Source: Eilatimonas milleporae (GTDB taxonomy: Bacteria; Pseudomonadota; Alphaproteobacteria; Sphingomonadales; Kordiimonadaceae). From it: 64,000 bases of DNA. This document shows, in pieces, positions 17,790 through 27,009 of the stretch. The notes under the pieces were generated by a model. The model searched no databases, was not told the origin of the DNA, and saw nothing but the letters and a program-made list of their open reading frames with translations. Every line of letters begins with the position of its first letter. Position 1 is the stretch's first letter. Both the position numbers and the translations under genes were made by a program. The stretch is taken from positions 248,001-312,000 of the forward strand of contig NZ_REFR01000011.1 of NCBI RefSeq assembly GCF_003688555.1. The letters run 5' to 3'.

Positions 17790-19304
17790 TCAGCCCAGAT
17801 CGAATTTGATTCCCTGCGCCAGCGGCAGGTCATGGCTGTAGTTCACCGTCGAGGTCTGGCGGCGCATATAGGCCCTCCACGAATCCGATCCTGATTCGCG
17901 GCCGCCGCCGGTTTCTTTCTCACCGCCGAAGGCCCCGCCGATCTCGGCGCCGGAGGTGCCGATATTGACATTGGCAATCCCGCAGTCAGACCCGGTGGCG
18001 GAGACAAAACGTTCCGCTTCCCGCATGTCGGTGGTGAAAATGGCCGATGACAACCCCTGCGGCACGCCATTGTGCAGGGCGATGGCCTCGTCCAGATCGG
18101 TATAGCCGATCACATAGAGAAGGGGGGCAAAGGTTTCCTCAAGCATGGAGGGGGTCTGTTCCGGCATTTCCGCGATGGCCGGTGTGACATAATAGGCGCC
18201 CGGATGGGTATCGGTGCGCACACGTTCGCCGCCGGTCACATGACCGCCTTCGCCGCGTGCGGCTTCAATGGCGCGGGCCATGCCTTCAAAGGCGGCGCCG
18301 TCGATCAGCGGGCCGACAAGCGTATCGCCGTCGAGCGGGTCACCGATGCGGATTTGTGCATATGCCTTTTTTAGCCGGGCGACCAGGGTTTCCTTCAGGC
18401 TTTCATGGACAATGATGCGCCGGGTCGATGTACAGCGCTGGCCCGCCGTGCCGACGGCCCCGAACACGATGGCCGGGACCGCCAGGTCCAGGTCGGCGCT
18501 GTCCGTGACGATAATGGCGTTGTTGCCGCCCAGTTCCAGAAGGCAGCGGCCGAACCGCTCGGCCACTTTCGGGCCGACCTGGCGGCCCATGCGGCAGGAG
18601 CCGGTCGCTGAAATCAGCGGCACGCGGGAATCGCCTGTCAGCTGTTCGCCGGTGTCACGCTCGCCGACAAGCACACAGGACAGGCCGGCGGGCGCGTCCG
18701 CGCCGAAATCGGCGATGGCCCGTTGCAACAGGGCATCGCAGACAAGGGCGGTGATGGGGGTTTTCTCACTGGGTTTCCAGATCACCGGGTCGCCGCAGAC
18801 AAGGGCGATGGCGGTGTTCCACGCCCAGACCGCGACGGGAAAGTTGAAGGCGGAAATCACGCCGACAGGTCCCAGCGGCTGCCAGGTTTCGCGCATGTGA
18901 TGACCGGGCCGCTCGGACTGAATGGTCAGTCCGTAAAGCTGGCGGGACAGGCCCACGGCGAAATCGCAGATGTCGATCATTTCCTGCACTTCACCCTTGC
19001 CCTCTTCGAGGATTTTTCCGCATTCAAGGGTGACAAGCGCGCCGAGTGGTTCCTTGTACCGCCGCAAAAGATCCCCGTACCGCCGCACAAGCTCGCCGCG
19101 TCTGGGGGCGGGGACCTGGCGCCAGTGCTCGAACGCCTTGACCGCCGCCGCGATTTTCGCGTCGGTGCCGGCGGCACTGTCACGTTGCACGGTACCGATG
19201 TCCGTGCCGTCAATCGGGCTGATCACGCTGAGATCGCCGCCGGTGACAAGGGCGGGGTCCAGCTCTAGTGTTTTGAAAATTTCAGCCAGGCGCGGTGATG
19301 TCAT
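17790..19304 (-). CDS. amaB: Alpha-aminoadipate semialdehyde (piperideine-6-carboxylate) dehydrogenase, ALDH7 type
   Basis: NAD-dependent aldehyde dehydrogenase, 504 residues. Seen: N-anchor GPVGVISAFNFPVAVWAWN, catalytic Glu in LELGGNNAI, catalytic Cys in GTAGQRCTSTRR, and the C-terminal GGAFGGEKETGGGRESGSDS that is characteristic of ALDH7/antiquitin-like enzymes. These oxidise aminoadipate semialdehyde, the product of lysine dehydrogenation, to 2-aminoadipate. The next gene upstream is a lysine/saccharopine dehydrogenase and an Lrp regulator lies divergent, which supports a lysine-degradation role. GGAG precedes ATG 19304. Confidence 0.88.
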   Translation of the reverse strand: MTSPRLAEIFKTLELDPALVTGGDLSVISPIDGTDIGTVQRDSAAGTDAKIAAAVKAFEHWRQVPAPRRGELVRRYGDLLRRYKEPLGALVTLECGKILEEGKGEVQEMIDICDFAVGLSRQLYGLTIQSERPGHHMRETWQPLGPVGVISAFNFPVAVWAWNTAIALVCGDPVIWKPSEKTPITALVCDALLQRAIADFGADAPAGLSCVLVGERDTGEQLTGDSRVPLISATGSCRMGRQVGPKVAERFGRCLLELGGNNAIIVTDSADLDLAVPAIVFGAVGTAGQRCTSTRRIIVHESLKETLVARLKKAYAQIRIGDPLDGDTLVGPLIDGAAFEGMARAIEAARGEGGHVTGGERVRTDTHPGAYYVTPAIAEMPEQTPSMLEETFAPLLYVIGYTDLDEAIALHNGVPQGLSSAIFTTDMREAERFVSATGSDCGIANVNIGTSGAEIGGAFGGEKETGGGRESGSDSWRAYMRRQTSTVNYSHDLPLAQGIKFDLG

Positions 19305-19314
19305 CGTGTTTCTC

Positions 19315-19359
19315 CAAATGATTCCGGGTCAAATAGCTCCGGGCCAAATGGCTCCGGGC
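19315..19359. repeat. Three tandem 15-bp repeats in the amaB leader
   Basis: CAAATGATTCCGGGT, CAAATAGCTCCGGGC and CAAATGGCTCCGGGC follow one another exactly at 19315, 19330 and 19345. They lie directly upstream of the amaB ribosome site on the minus strand. Confidence 0.75.
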
Positions 19360-19495
19360 GGGTCTTGCGGTTCCTTATGCGGCCTCAGGCGGGTACCCGC
19401 GCCCGGTGGTTATCGCTCTGTTGAGAAATGGGGTGTGTCCGCAGCTTTGCCATGGGCGGGATTCGCGGGGGCGGCACTGCCGTGGGTGCATGCAG

Positions 19496-20701
19496 TCACC
19501 CCGTTTGCCGCTGCGGTGCCTTCCGCCATGGAAACCCTTCCTGTGTGTCCCGTCCGTGCGGCTGTCCGCCGTGCGCATCCGATGGGGCACCACCGGTTGC
19601 CGTGCCGTCCGCCGCGACACCATAAGCGGCGCCGAAGCGGTTCTCCAGAAATGCTTTCAGTCCCGCGTCCTCCTGACGGACAAAGCCGCCGGCGGGCAAT
19701 TGTCCCTCGTGCAGCATGTCCAGCATGGCGCAGATGCCGCTGGCGGTGGTGATCTGGATCGCGCTGTAACGGCGCCCGACCACTTCGCGGGCATAGACCT
19801 TGTGGGCGAAGGTTTCCTGCATGAAACGTCCCTCGCGGTATCCTGAAACAGTGACGAAAATCAGCACCACGTCCTGAAGCGTCATCGGCAGGGCGTGCTC
19901 GAAAATATCCTTCAGCACGTCGCGGCGTTCGGCAAGGCGCAAATCCTGCAAAAGCAGTTTGACGATGTCCCTATGCCCCGGATAGCGCACGGTCCTGTAA
20001 TTCAGATTCTGCACCCGGCCGTCCAGTGTTTCACACAGTGTGCCGAGCCCGCCGGAGGTGTTGAAGGCTTCATATTCCATGCCGTCCAGGCTGAAATGCT
20101 CGATCTCTTCCAGGGGCGGCACCTCGCGCAGCGATCCGTCCACGATGGCCTCGCACGGGTTGCAGTATTCGTTGATCAGCCCGTCCGTCGACCATGTCAG
20201 ATTATATTTCAGGGCGTTGGAGGGGTAGACCGGCAGGGCTCCGACCCGCATGTGTACATTGTGCAGGGTGTCGAAATGTTTGGTCAGATCATGGGCGACG
20301 ATGGAAATGAAACCGGGGGCAAGGCCGCATTGCGGGATGAAGGCGGTGCCGCCGTCCGCGGCCAGGTCCTTGACCAGACGGGTGGAGCGGACATCTTCCG
20401 TCAGATCCAGATAATGCACGCCGGCTTTCTTCGCCGCCGGGGCGATCGACCGGTTCAGGTGGTACGGGGTGGCTGACAGGACGGCATACTGACCGCTCAG
20501 TGCGCCGGACAGGGCCGCGTCATTTTCCACATCCAGCGTGCGGGGCACCACGGGCATATCCGCCGGCAGATGATTCATCAAACGACCGAGCGCGTCTTCA
20601 TCCCTGTCGGCGACCGTGACCTGATAGTCGCCGCTTTCGGCCAGCATCGTGGCGATCATCTCGCCGATCTTGCCGGCACCGATCAGCAGAACAGGTGTCA
20701 T
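19496..20701 (-). CDS. Saccharopine dehydrogenase family protein, probable L-lysine 6-dehydrogenase
   Basis: It has 401 residues from ATG 20701 (GGGAGG upstream). N-terminal Rossmann motif LLIGAGKIGEMIATMLAES, then VTVADRDEDALG; HYLDLTEDVRST and FIPQCGLAPGFISIVAHDL are conserved in the family, as is YNLTWSTDGLINEYCNPCEA. The last 35 residues are a Gly/Ala-rich extension beyond the usual end. Close homologues sit beside aminoadipate-semialdehyde dehydrogenases, as here, and are thought to release the semialdehyde either from lysine directly or from saccharopine. No lysine-ketoglutarate reductase is present in the window, which favours direct lysine 6-dehydrogenation, though that is inference. 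Confidence 0.82.
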   Translation of the reverse strand: MTPVLLIGAGKIGEMIATMLAESGDYQVTVADRDEDALGRLMNHLPADMPVVPRTLDVENDAALSGALSGQYAVLSATPYHLNRSIAPAAKKAGVHYLDLTEDVRSTRLVKDLAADGGTAFIPQCGLAPGFISIVAHDLTKHFDTLHNVHMRVGALPVYPSNALKYNLTWSTDGLINEYCNPCEAIVDGSLREVPPLEEIEHFSLDGMEYEAFNTSGGLGTLCETLDGRVQNLNYRTVRYPGHRDIVKLLLQDLRLAERRDVLKDIFEHALPMTLQDVVLIFVTVSGYREGRFMQETFAHKVYAREVVGRRYSAIQITTASGICAMLDMLHEGQLPAGGFVRQEDAGLKAFLENRFGAAYGVAADGTATGGAPSDAHGGQPHGRDTQEGFPWRKAPQRQTG

Positions 20702-20808
20702 GTTTTCTTGTCCCTCCCCGGAAATGCTGTTGGCGACACTCCTGTCGGCCAACGGGCTATCCGTGAATTTTATGACCACGATCCGTTGAAATGAATGATA
20801 TGTTTTGT

Positions 20809-20858
20809 CAATATGCTATAAATTATCGACCAATTTGACCAAGCAATAAGACATATTG
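20809..20858. promoter_or_regulatory. Divergent regulatory region with inverted repeat
   Basis: The gap between the lysine dehydrogenase gene and the Lrp-type gene is strongly AT-rich (about 20800-20860). CAATATG (20809-20815) and CATATTG (20852-20858) form an inverted repeat. This is the likely Lrp-family operator and holds both promoters. Confidence 0.5.
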
Positions 20859-20880
20859 CCTAACTCAGGCGGGAAGATAC

Positions 20881-21312
20881 ATGCTGGATGAAACGGATCG
20901 CCGTCTTCTGGACCTGCTGCGTGAGAATGCGCGGCTTGGCATCAGCGATCTGGCGCGGCGGACGGGCCTGGCCCGGTCCACCGTTCAGACGCGGCTGGAC
21001 CGTCTGGAAAGGGGTGGGGCCATTCAGGGCTATACGGTTCGTCTGGGCCAGGCCGCGACCGGCGCGTTGGTGCGCGCGCAAGTGATGATGAAGGTTGCGC
21101 CGAAAGCCCAGGACGCTGTGGTCGCCCGATGCCGGGGGTTGAGTGCGGTCACCGTGCTGCACACCATTTCCGGCGGGTATGATCTTGTCGCCGAGGTGGC
21201 GGCCCCGGATACGGAAGCCCTGGACGCCGCACTGGACAGCATCGGCCGTATGGAGGGGGTGGAGCGGACCCAGTCCTCTGTCCTGCTGTCGACCAAGATC
21301 AACCGGGGATAG
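20881..21312 (+). CDS. Lrp/AsnC family transcriptional regulator
   Basis: It has 143 residues. Helix-turn-helix at the N-terminus (LDLLRENARLGISDLARRTG, then ARSTVQTRLDRLERGG) and a C-terminal RAM ligand-binding domain (ISGGYDLVAEVAAPDTEAL). It is divergent from the lysine catabolic genes and probably controls them in response to lysine or a catabolite. No clear ribosome site precedes the ATG (gcgggaagatac). Confidence 0.92.
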   Translation: MLDETDRRLLDLLRENARLGISDLARRTGLARSTVQTRLDRLERGGAIQGYTVRLGQAATGALVRAQVMMKVAPKAQDAVVARCRGLSAVTVLHTISGGYDLVAEVAAPDTEALDAALDSIGRMEGVERTQSSVLLSTKINRG

Positions 21313-21442
21313 GGTTCTTGCCGGCTCGCGCTGATTTTATCATATGTGACGGGGCGCATATTGCATCCGGTGCGCAGACTGCGCACTATCACGGTCACAA
21401 GACAGCCCTTTTTCAGCCACGAAACAGATTTATCCGGTATTC

Positions 21443-22369
21443 ATGACAGTATCCAGACCAAGTCCCAATCCCGTTCCAAGCCACATCGTCGCGCAATCGC
21501 TGAGAAAGGCGGCCTGCTATGGAAAGGCCGAGCGGATCGCGCCCGGTCTGGTGCGCGTTCTGGCCGAGAACGCCAAGGATTATACGGGACCCGGCACCAA
21601 CACCTATCTGCTGGGCGAGGACCGGTTGTGGATTATCGACCCCGGCCCGGCGATGGACTGCCATGTGGCGGCGGTACTGGATGCCATCAATGGCCGGCCG
21701 GTGGACGGGATCTGCGTGACCCATACCCATATGGATCACAGTCCCGCGGCCGTGGCGCTTCAGGCGGCGACAGGGGCGGCCACATACGGGTTCGGGGGAT
21801 TGCCCCCTGCGGCCGTGGCCGTGACGGAAGAGGATGTCGATGCCGATTTCCGGCCCGATGTCCGTCTTGGCGACGGCGAGCGTATCGGCAGCGGGCGCTG
21901 GACCGTCGAGGCGTTGCACACGCCCGGCCATTTCCCCAATCATCTGTGCTTTCATCTGGTGGAGCGGGGACTGCTTTTTTCCGGCGATCACGTGATGGGG
22001 TGGTCCACGACCGCCGTGGTGCCGCCGCTGGGCCATCTGGGGGCGTATATGGACAGCCTGGACAAGCTGGCGGCTGTCTCCGCCCGCCTGATGGCGCCAA
22101 GTCACGGCCCCCTGGTTGACAGACCGGCGGAGCGGATCGCTGAAATCCGCGCCCACCGCATGGCCCGTCACGACCAGATCCTGGACTGTGCCGGGCGCGG
22201 CATTGTCGCCGTGGCGGATATTGTCGCCGCAATCTATCCGGATTTGCCGGACCGGCTTGTGCAGGCGGCGCAGGGACAGGTCCGGGCGCATCTGGACTGG
22301 GCGGCGGAGACAGGCGACGATGCGCCCCTTCCCCTTGTGCCGACGCGCCCTGCCGGCGCACACCCCTGA
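21443..22369 (+). CDS. Metallo-beta-lactamase fold hydrolase (LACTB2-like)
   Basis: It has 308 residues. The zinc motif HTHMDHSP is present, with further ligands in HTPGHFPNHLCF, FSGDHVMGW and PSHGPLV. NAKDYTGPGTNTYLLGED at the start and a C-terminal winged-helix-like domain (IVAVADIVAAIYPDLPDRLV) match the LACTB2/ribonuclease-like branch. Members act on RNA or on thioesters; the substrate here is unknown. It starts 130 bases after the Lrp gene on the same strand. Confidence 0.85.
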   Translation: MTVSRPSPNPVPSHIVAQSLRKAACYGKAERIAPGLVRVLAENAKDYTGPGTNTYLLGEDRLWIIDPGPAMDCHVAAVLDAINGRPVDGICVTHTHMDHSPAAVALQAATGAATYGFGGLPPAAVAVTEEDVDADFRPDVRLGDGERIGSGRWTVEALHTPGHFPNHLCFHLVERGLLFSGDHVMGWSTTAVVPPLGHLGAYMDSLDKLAAVSARLMAPSHGPLVDRPAERIAEIRAHRMARHDQILDCAGRGIVAVADIVAAIYPDLPDRLVQAAQGQVRAHLDWAAETGDDAPLPLVPTRPAGAHP

Positions 22370-22614
22370 GCCGTGCCATTCGCCTGATCAGAATATCGTA
22401 TCCGTCCCTTGTGAACCGGCACACCGGCGTTGACCGCCGGGGCGTCAATATGGGGTCCTGTCCCCCGCGAAACGATGTTTTTCCCGCGCCAATTGCATGG
22501 GGACGATTTTGTGTAAATATGATTCAATTTTAATGATTATTTATGCGTCTATTGATTCAAAGACAGCCTTACCGCCATGTGACACGCGGGTAGACGACTG
22601 ACTGCCCCAAAATA

Positions 22615-23592
22615 ATGGACGGGAAAATGTTTTTGGGCGTGGACACCGTAAGGCTGGTAAACGCACAGCGGCTTGAAAAGGTCATTCTGGCGAAAAAGGT
22701 GGGGCAGTTTCTCAACGGTCGCCACCCAGACGATGACCGTGCCGTTGTGGCGGACGTTGCCCGCATGCTTGCCAAGGATGTAAGCGATCAGGTGCGCGAG
22801 GCCTTGGCCTTTGAACTGCGCAACTGCGACGATTTGCCGAAAGACATCGGCGAGAGTATCGCCCGCGATGTCGAATCCGTCTCCGGCCCGTTCCTGGCCA
22901 CCTCGACCCTGTTCACCGACGAGGAGACGGCCGCCCTGATCCCCGAACTCGCCGAACATGCCCGCCTGGTCATCGCCCGGCGCAACGACCTGGGCGAGCA
23001 GACCGTCGAGGCGATTGTCGAGACGGCCGCCAAGCCCACCGTGGGCTATGTCGTGCGCAATCACCGGCTGAGCCTGAGCGAAAGGGCCTGTGACGGTGTG
23101 GTGCGGCGGTTCGGCGGCGACAGACCCATGATGGATGATCTGAGCATGCGCTCCGATCTGCCCATGTCCATCGTCAGACGGATTGTCGACAGGATATCGG
23201 CCCGGCACCGCGAGGCGCTGGTGGATCATTACGGGCTGGAGGTGCCAGTGGCCGACCGGATCGCCGCGTCCAGCCGTGCGCGGGCACTGAAGCGCAGTCT
23301 GGGCAAGGCGAGCCCCGCCCAGGTGCACGCATTTGTCGTCGATCTGCGCAAGAACGGTCAGCTCAATCCCGAATTGACGGCGGAAATGGCGGAAGCCGAT
23401 TGCCCCGAGTTCATGGTCAGTGCCCTTGCACTGGAGTCAGGCCTGCCGCTTGGCGAGGTCCGGGCGCGCCTGCGGCTGCACTACCGCAAGGATTTTGTAA
23501 AGCTGCTGAAACGCGCCAGTGTGCCCCGCGATCTGGCGCCGCGCTACCTGGCTGCCGCGAAAAAACATTTCGCCGCACCGGACATGGACTGA
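22615..23592 (+). CDS. DUF2336 domain protein
   Basis: It has 325 residues, alpha-helical throughout, with repeated HEAT-like segments (VVADVARMLAKDVSDQVREA; HARLVIARRNDLGEQTVEAI; ETAAKPTVGYVVRNHRLSLS). This matches DUF2336 proteins, which are widespread in alphaproteobacteria and have no agreed function. ATG 22627, after GGACGGG, is an equally good start and would remove four residues. A strongly AT-rich stretch (22500-22560) precedes the gene and probably contains its promoter. Confidence 0.78.
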   Translation: MDGKMFLGVDTVRLVNAQRLEKVILAKKVGQFLNGRHPDDDRAVVADVARMLAKDVSDQVREALAFELRNCDDLPKDIGESIARDVESVSGPFLATSTLFTDEETAALIPELAEHARLVIARRNDLGEQTVEAIVETAAKPTVGYVVRNHRLSLSERACDGVVRRFGGDRPMMDDLSMRSDLPMSIVRRIVDRISARHREALVDHYGLEVPVADRIAASSRARALKRSLGKASPAQVHAFVVDLRKNGQLNPELTAEMAEADCPEFMVSALALESGLPLGEVRARLRLHYRKDFVKLLKRASVPRDLAPRYLAAAKKHFAAPDMD

Positions 23593-23719
23593 CCCGCGAC
23601 TGTCGGCCCGCTGCTGGCCCAGTGCCTGGATGAGCCGGATGATACGCCCGGCTAGGATGATATTATGACGGCGTCACCCTATGGTTCCGCCGTTTTTGTT
23701 GATGACGGCCGGATGTTGC

Positions 23720-24187
23720 TCAGACTGTCCCGCCGTCGTCCCCGGCGCTGTCCTGTATGCCCGGGACAGGCAGCCGGTCGCGGTGGCTGTATGTCAGATA
23801 GGCTGCGGATAGGAACGCGATCACCGCCATGATGAACAGGTCCGGCAGGGCTTCCATCCGGCCGTCGCCCATGGGGACTTCGACCACGATGCCGAGCGGC
23901 GAAAAGAGATGGAAGAAAATGGCGCCGGCCATCAGTCCCATGGCCATGACCGCCCCGTAAGGACGCGTCACGGGGATCAGCAGCAGGATCACCGCGATCA
24001 GTTCGAGCACGCCGGTAATGACCGCGCCGTGTTCGGCATAAAAACCCAGCCCCAGATAGGTGCCGACCGTCATGAAGATATGCGGTGTGATCGGGTCTTC
24101 GATCAGGCCGAATTTGGCCGGGAATGTCATGCCCAGGATTGCCACGATCAGCAAAACCGGCAGATATTTCTTTATCGGATCAAGCAT
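23720..24187 (-). CDS. DoxX-like membrane protein
   Basis: It has 155 residues from ATG 24187 (GAGGGGG just upstream). Four hydrophobic helices: YLPVLLIVAILGMTFPAKF, TGVLELIAVILLLIPV, GAVMAMGLMAGAIFFHLF and DLFIMAVIAFLSAAYLTYS. The size and the GLELIAVILLL-type second helix suggest a DoxX/DoxD-like integral membrane protein. Function unknown. Confidence 0.7.
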   Translation of the reverse strand: MLDPIKKYLPVLLIVAILGMTFPAKFGLIEDPITPHIFMTVGTYLGLGFYAEHGAVITGVLELIAVILLLIPVTRPYGAVMAMGLMAGAIFFHLFSPLGIVVEVPMGDGRMEALPDLFIMAVIAFLSAAYLTYSHRDRLPVPGIQDSAGDDGGTV

Positions 24188-24359
24188 ATGCCCCCTCGAT
24201 GTGTTTGTTTTTTTCGCGCATACTTTATCCGGTGGCGGGTTTGCGTGCACATCAAAGCCCATGACGCCCGCGTGATAGCGCCGGATGTGTGTGGCGGGCA
24301 TGCACGGCGAAGATATGTCCGCAGTCGAGTGAGGCAGGGATAGGGCGGTATGCCGGGGA

Positions 24360-25550
24360 TCAGTGCGTGACCGGATAGTTCGCGGTCAGTTTGCGTTCTT
24401 TCGTCCAGGCCTTGAGGAAGTCTTTCAGCCGTGGCGGTGCGAAACCCCGCGCGCGGTTTTGCGCGCCGATTTCGTAAAGGTGACGGAACTGGGTCATCAA
24501 CGTGGCGTAGGCTTCGTGCAGGCGGGTGCGCGAATCCCAGATATGCGTTGCCTCGCCGCCGGCGCCGTTGATCTCGATGATGCGATATCCCCGGCCGGCC
24601 TGCAGGGCGGAAAAGTCCCCGAAACGCACATCGAAACGACCGACGAAAAACTCCCCGATGGAATGGGCGATGCGGTCGAAACTGGCCGTCATCGCATCGG
24701 TGATATAATCGTTGCCGTTGCGGAAAATGGTGCCGCGACAGTGATTGCCGGCAAAGGCGAGGCGGACGCTTTGACCTTTTGGGATGACCGTGTCCAAACG
24801 GTTCCGGTGCCGGTCCAGATACAGGTGGGCGAGCTGACCGGCGCGGGGGTCGGTGTCTATCAACTGCCGCAGCGTCATCTTGCCGTTGCCGGTGACCCTT
24901 GGGAAATATTTCAGTGTCAGGCTGAGAATACGGCCCTTTTCCTCCCCCGGCTGGCGGACATAGAAAACGCCGGCCTCGCCTTCGGCATCGATCAGCTCTT
25001 GCAGCAGGAAATCCCCGCCGTGTGGGAAATCGCGGATATACGCCTGTAAGTCCTCTTGGTTTTTCAGCAGTTGCACGCCCGCACCGCGCATGCCCAGATC
25101 GGGTTTGGCAACAATGGGAAAGCCGAGATCGAGAGAGGTCATCGCCGTCCGCGCGGCGTCGAGCGTTGCCGCGTCCGTATCCATGCGGCGGATACGCCGG
25201 TAGGGGGCGATCAGTTGGCGCGCCGGTCCCTGGACCTGATTGAGAACCTCGAACTTGCTTTCCCCGACAAAGCCGGAATAGGGCAGGGCCGGATTGGCGT
25301 TGGTTGGCAGAATAGCCCCCCTGTGGCGCAGTGCCAGCCATGCGCAATAAGCCACCACCGGCAGATAGAACAGACGCGCGGGCGCGAATTCGAACCAGCT
25401 GATGTGGGCCGCGCTGTCGTCCAGTGCGGGCATGCCCGCATGGGGACTGCCGCTGTGTGGCAGGGCGGATGCCGCGCCGTGTCCGCCCTGTGGCCCGGAT
25501 GGTGCGGCGGCGGAGGGCGGCACGGTCAGGCCGGCGGCATCATTCTGCAC
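24360..25550 (-). CDS. ATP-grasp protein with N-terminal membrane-proximal segment (sugar-transfer-associated type)
   Basis: It has 396 residues from GTG 25550; ATG 25433 (MPALDDSAAH) is a shorter alternative that removes a low-complexity start. The segment WFEFAPARLFYLPVVAYCAW followed by LPTNANPALPYSGFVGESK is a hallmark of alphaproteobacterial ATP-grasp proteins annotated as D-Ala-D-Ala-ligase-like or sugar-transfer-associated. The ATP-grasp core is seen in FPIVAKPDLGMRGAGVQLL, GDFLLQELID and the metal-binding YRIIEINGAGGEATHIWD. The start overlaps the end of the dedA gene by 11 bp, so both are made from one mRNA. Substrate unknown; an envelope role is inferred. Confidence 0.8.
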   Translation of the reverse strand: MQNDAAGLTVPPSAAAPSGPQGGHGAASALPHSGSPHAGMPALDDSAAHISWFEFAPARLFYLPVVAYCAWLALRHRGAILPTNANPALPYSGFVGESKFEVLNQVQGPARQLIAPYRRIRRMDTDAATLDAARTAMTSLDLGFPIVAKPDLGMRGAGVQLLKNQEDLQAYIRDFPHGGDFLLQELIDAEGEAGVFYVRQPGEEKGRILSLTLKYFPRVTGNGKMTLRQLIDTDPRAGQLAHLYLDRHRNRLDTVIPKGQSVRLAFAGNHCRGTIFRNGNDYITDAMTASFDRIAHSIGEFFVGRFDVRFGDFSALQAGRGYRIIEINGAGGEATHIWDSRTRLHEAYATLMTQFRHLYEIGAQNRARGFAPPRLKDFLKAWTKERKLTANYPVTH

Positions 25551-26157
25551 TGTTCAGCTCGTCTTCGATGGTCTGGCCCCAGCGTCTGCGGCTGAGACGG
25601 CGGGCGAAATGGGGCATGCCGACAATCAGGATCAGGGCCGTGGCCGCACCCCCGGCCATGCCCCAGGTGCCGCCGATCTCGGTCAGAAAGCGCTGTGTCT
25701 GGCTAACGAACAGCACCATGGCGCTGACCCACACAATCGCCGCCGACAGCATCACCAGGGAAAAATGGGTCAGGGAAAACCGCAGATAGCCAAAACCGAC
25801 ATAGGTTGGCATGCGGGTGCCGGGCAGAAACCGCGACAGGAACAGCACGGGGGTCTGCCGGCCGCGCAGCCACCGCTTCAGTTTCTGAATCCTGCGAAGC
25901 GGCAGGCGGCGGCGCAGGGCGCGGCTGGTCCGTGCCAGACTGCCGAGACCGTAAAGGCCGACATCGCCGCCTGCGATGCCGATCACAAGGGCCGTAACGG
26001 CGATAAAGGGGTCCAGGCTGCCATTGCCCACCAGAAGGCTGCCGGCAATGAGCGCACCGTCCTCGGTGATCAGTGTGGCCAGCGCCAGCGCCGCCGCCAG
26101 CAGAAGCGGGCGGTCCGTCAGGGCCGTTATATGGGCGATGATTTGGTCAGCCGTCAC
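25540..26157 (-). CDS. DedA family membrane protein
   Basis: It has 205 residues with several membrane helices (LLLAAALALATLITEDGALI, DPFIAVTALVIGIAGGDVGL, FSLVMLSAAIVWVSAMVLF, AALALILIVGMP-like end). Conserved DedA elements are visible: acidic ED in the first helix, GDVGLYGLGS, and the arginine-rich amphipathic FLSRFLPGTRMPTYVGFG. DedA/SNARE-associated proteins act as lipid (undecaprenyl phosphate or phospholipid) flippases. The overlap with the ATP-grasp gene suggests joint work on an envelope lipid or sugar. Confidence 0.88.
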   Translation of the reverse strand: MTADQIIAHITALTDRPLLLAAALALATLITEDGALIAGSLLVGNGSLDPFIAVTALVIGIAGGDVGLYGLGSLARTSRALRRRLPLRRIQKLKRWLRGRQTPVLFLSRFLPGTRMPTYVGFGYLRFSLTHFSLVMLSAAIVWVSAMVLFVSQTQRFLTEIGGTWGMAGGAATALILIVGMPHFARRLSRRRWGQTIEDELNSAE

Positions 26158-26410
26158 CGGTCTATCCTCACTTACACCAGACCTTGTTCCGTGTTCGGCG
26201 GCGGCCTGTCAAGGCACCATGCAGCCCGCTGTCGACGGCGGGCCCCATACAGCCGCACCGGGACCGCCGGTCGTCAGCGGCCTGCCCGTGTTTTTAAAAT
26301 GTGTGTGTAAGGCGGTAGAATAAAGCCAAAAATGTTCACAAATCCGATGTATGGCCGTGAGGATATGCAGAAAATACCGGCCTGCCGGCGGATCCAAAGG
26401 GGCAATGATC

Positions 26411-26938
26411 ATGGGCGATGTCATCAATATTCTTGTTCTGTGCACGGGTAATTCCGCGCGGTCCATCCTGGCAGAGGCGATCCTGAACCGTCTTGGCGCG
26501 GGGCGGGTACGGGCGTTCAGTGCCGGCAGCAGGCCGGCGGGCGCGGTCAATCCCCATGCCGCCGATCTGTTGCTGGCAAAGGGATACGATATGGCGGCAT
26601 TCTCCTCGAAAAGCTGGGATGTGTTCGCCGGGGCGGATGCCCCGCAGATGGACATGGTCATCACCGTGTGCGACAGCGCCGCCGGCGAGACCTGCCCCCT
26701 ATGGCCGGGTGCTCCCTTGCGGGTACATTGGGGGTTTCCCGACCCTGCTGGGGCGACGGGTACGCCAGACGAGATTGCCCGGACGTTTGAAGAGGTATAT
26801 GGGGCCATCCATGCCCGCATGGAAAAGCTGATCCGAGCGCTGGACAGTACGATTGACCGGGTGGGGGCGGACGGTGACGGCGCGGCGGCCGATCTGATTT
26901 CTGCTGATCTGGCCTCTGCCGTCCGGGCGATTGGCTGA
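26411..26938 (+). CDS. arsC: Low-molecular-weight phosphatase-fold arsenate reductase
   Basis: It has 175 residues from ATG 26411, eight bases after AAAGGGG. The phosphatase P-loop LCTGNSARSILAEA (Cys-X5-Arg) opens the protein, and VITVCDSAAGETCPLWPG carries the second and third cysteine region typical of thioredoxin-coupled ArsC. HWGFPDPAG is also family-typical. It stands alone without arsR, arsB or acr3 nearby, so a housekeeping phosphatase role cannot be ruled out. Confidence 0.85.
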   Translation: MGDVINILVLCTGNSARSILAEAILNRLGAGRVRAFSAGSRPAGAVNPHAADLLLAKGYDMAAFSSKSWDVFAGADAPQMDMVITVCDSAAGETCPLWPGAPLRVHWGFPDPAGATGTPDEIARTFEEVYGAIHARMEKLIRALDSTIDRVGADGDGAAADLISADLASAVRAIG

Positions 26939-27009
26939 GCGAATCGTCCGACCCTGAAGGGGCTCGGTTTCTGGGCGCGGTTTCGGGGCCCGGGTCTGCG
27001 GTCGGTTCC

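Noticed and set aside
26411-26938. Arsenic resistance island
   Set aside because: Only the arsC-like gene is present; no arsR, arsB, acr3 or arsH, and no compositional shift.
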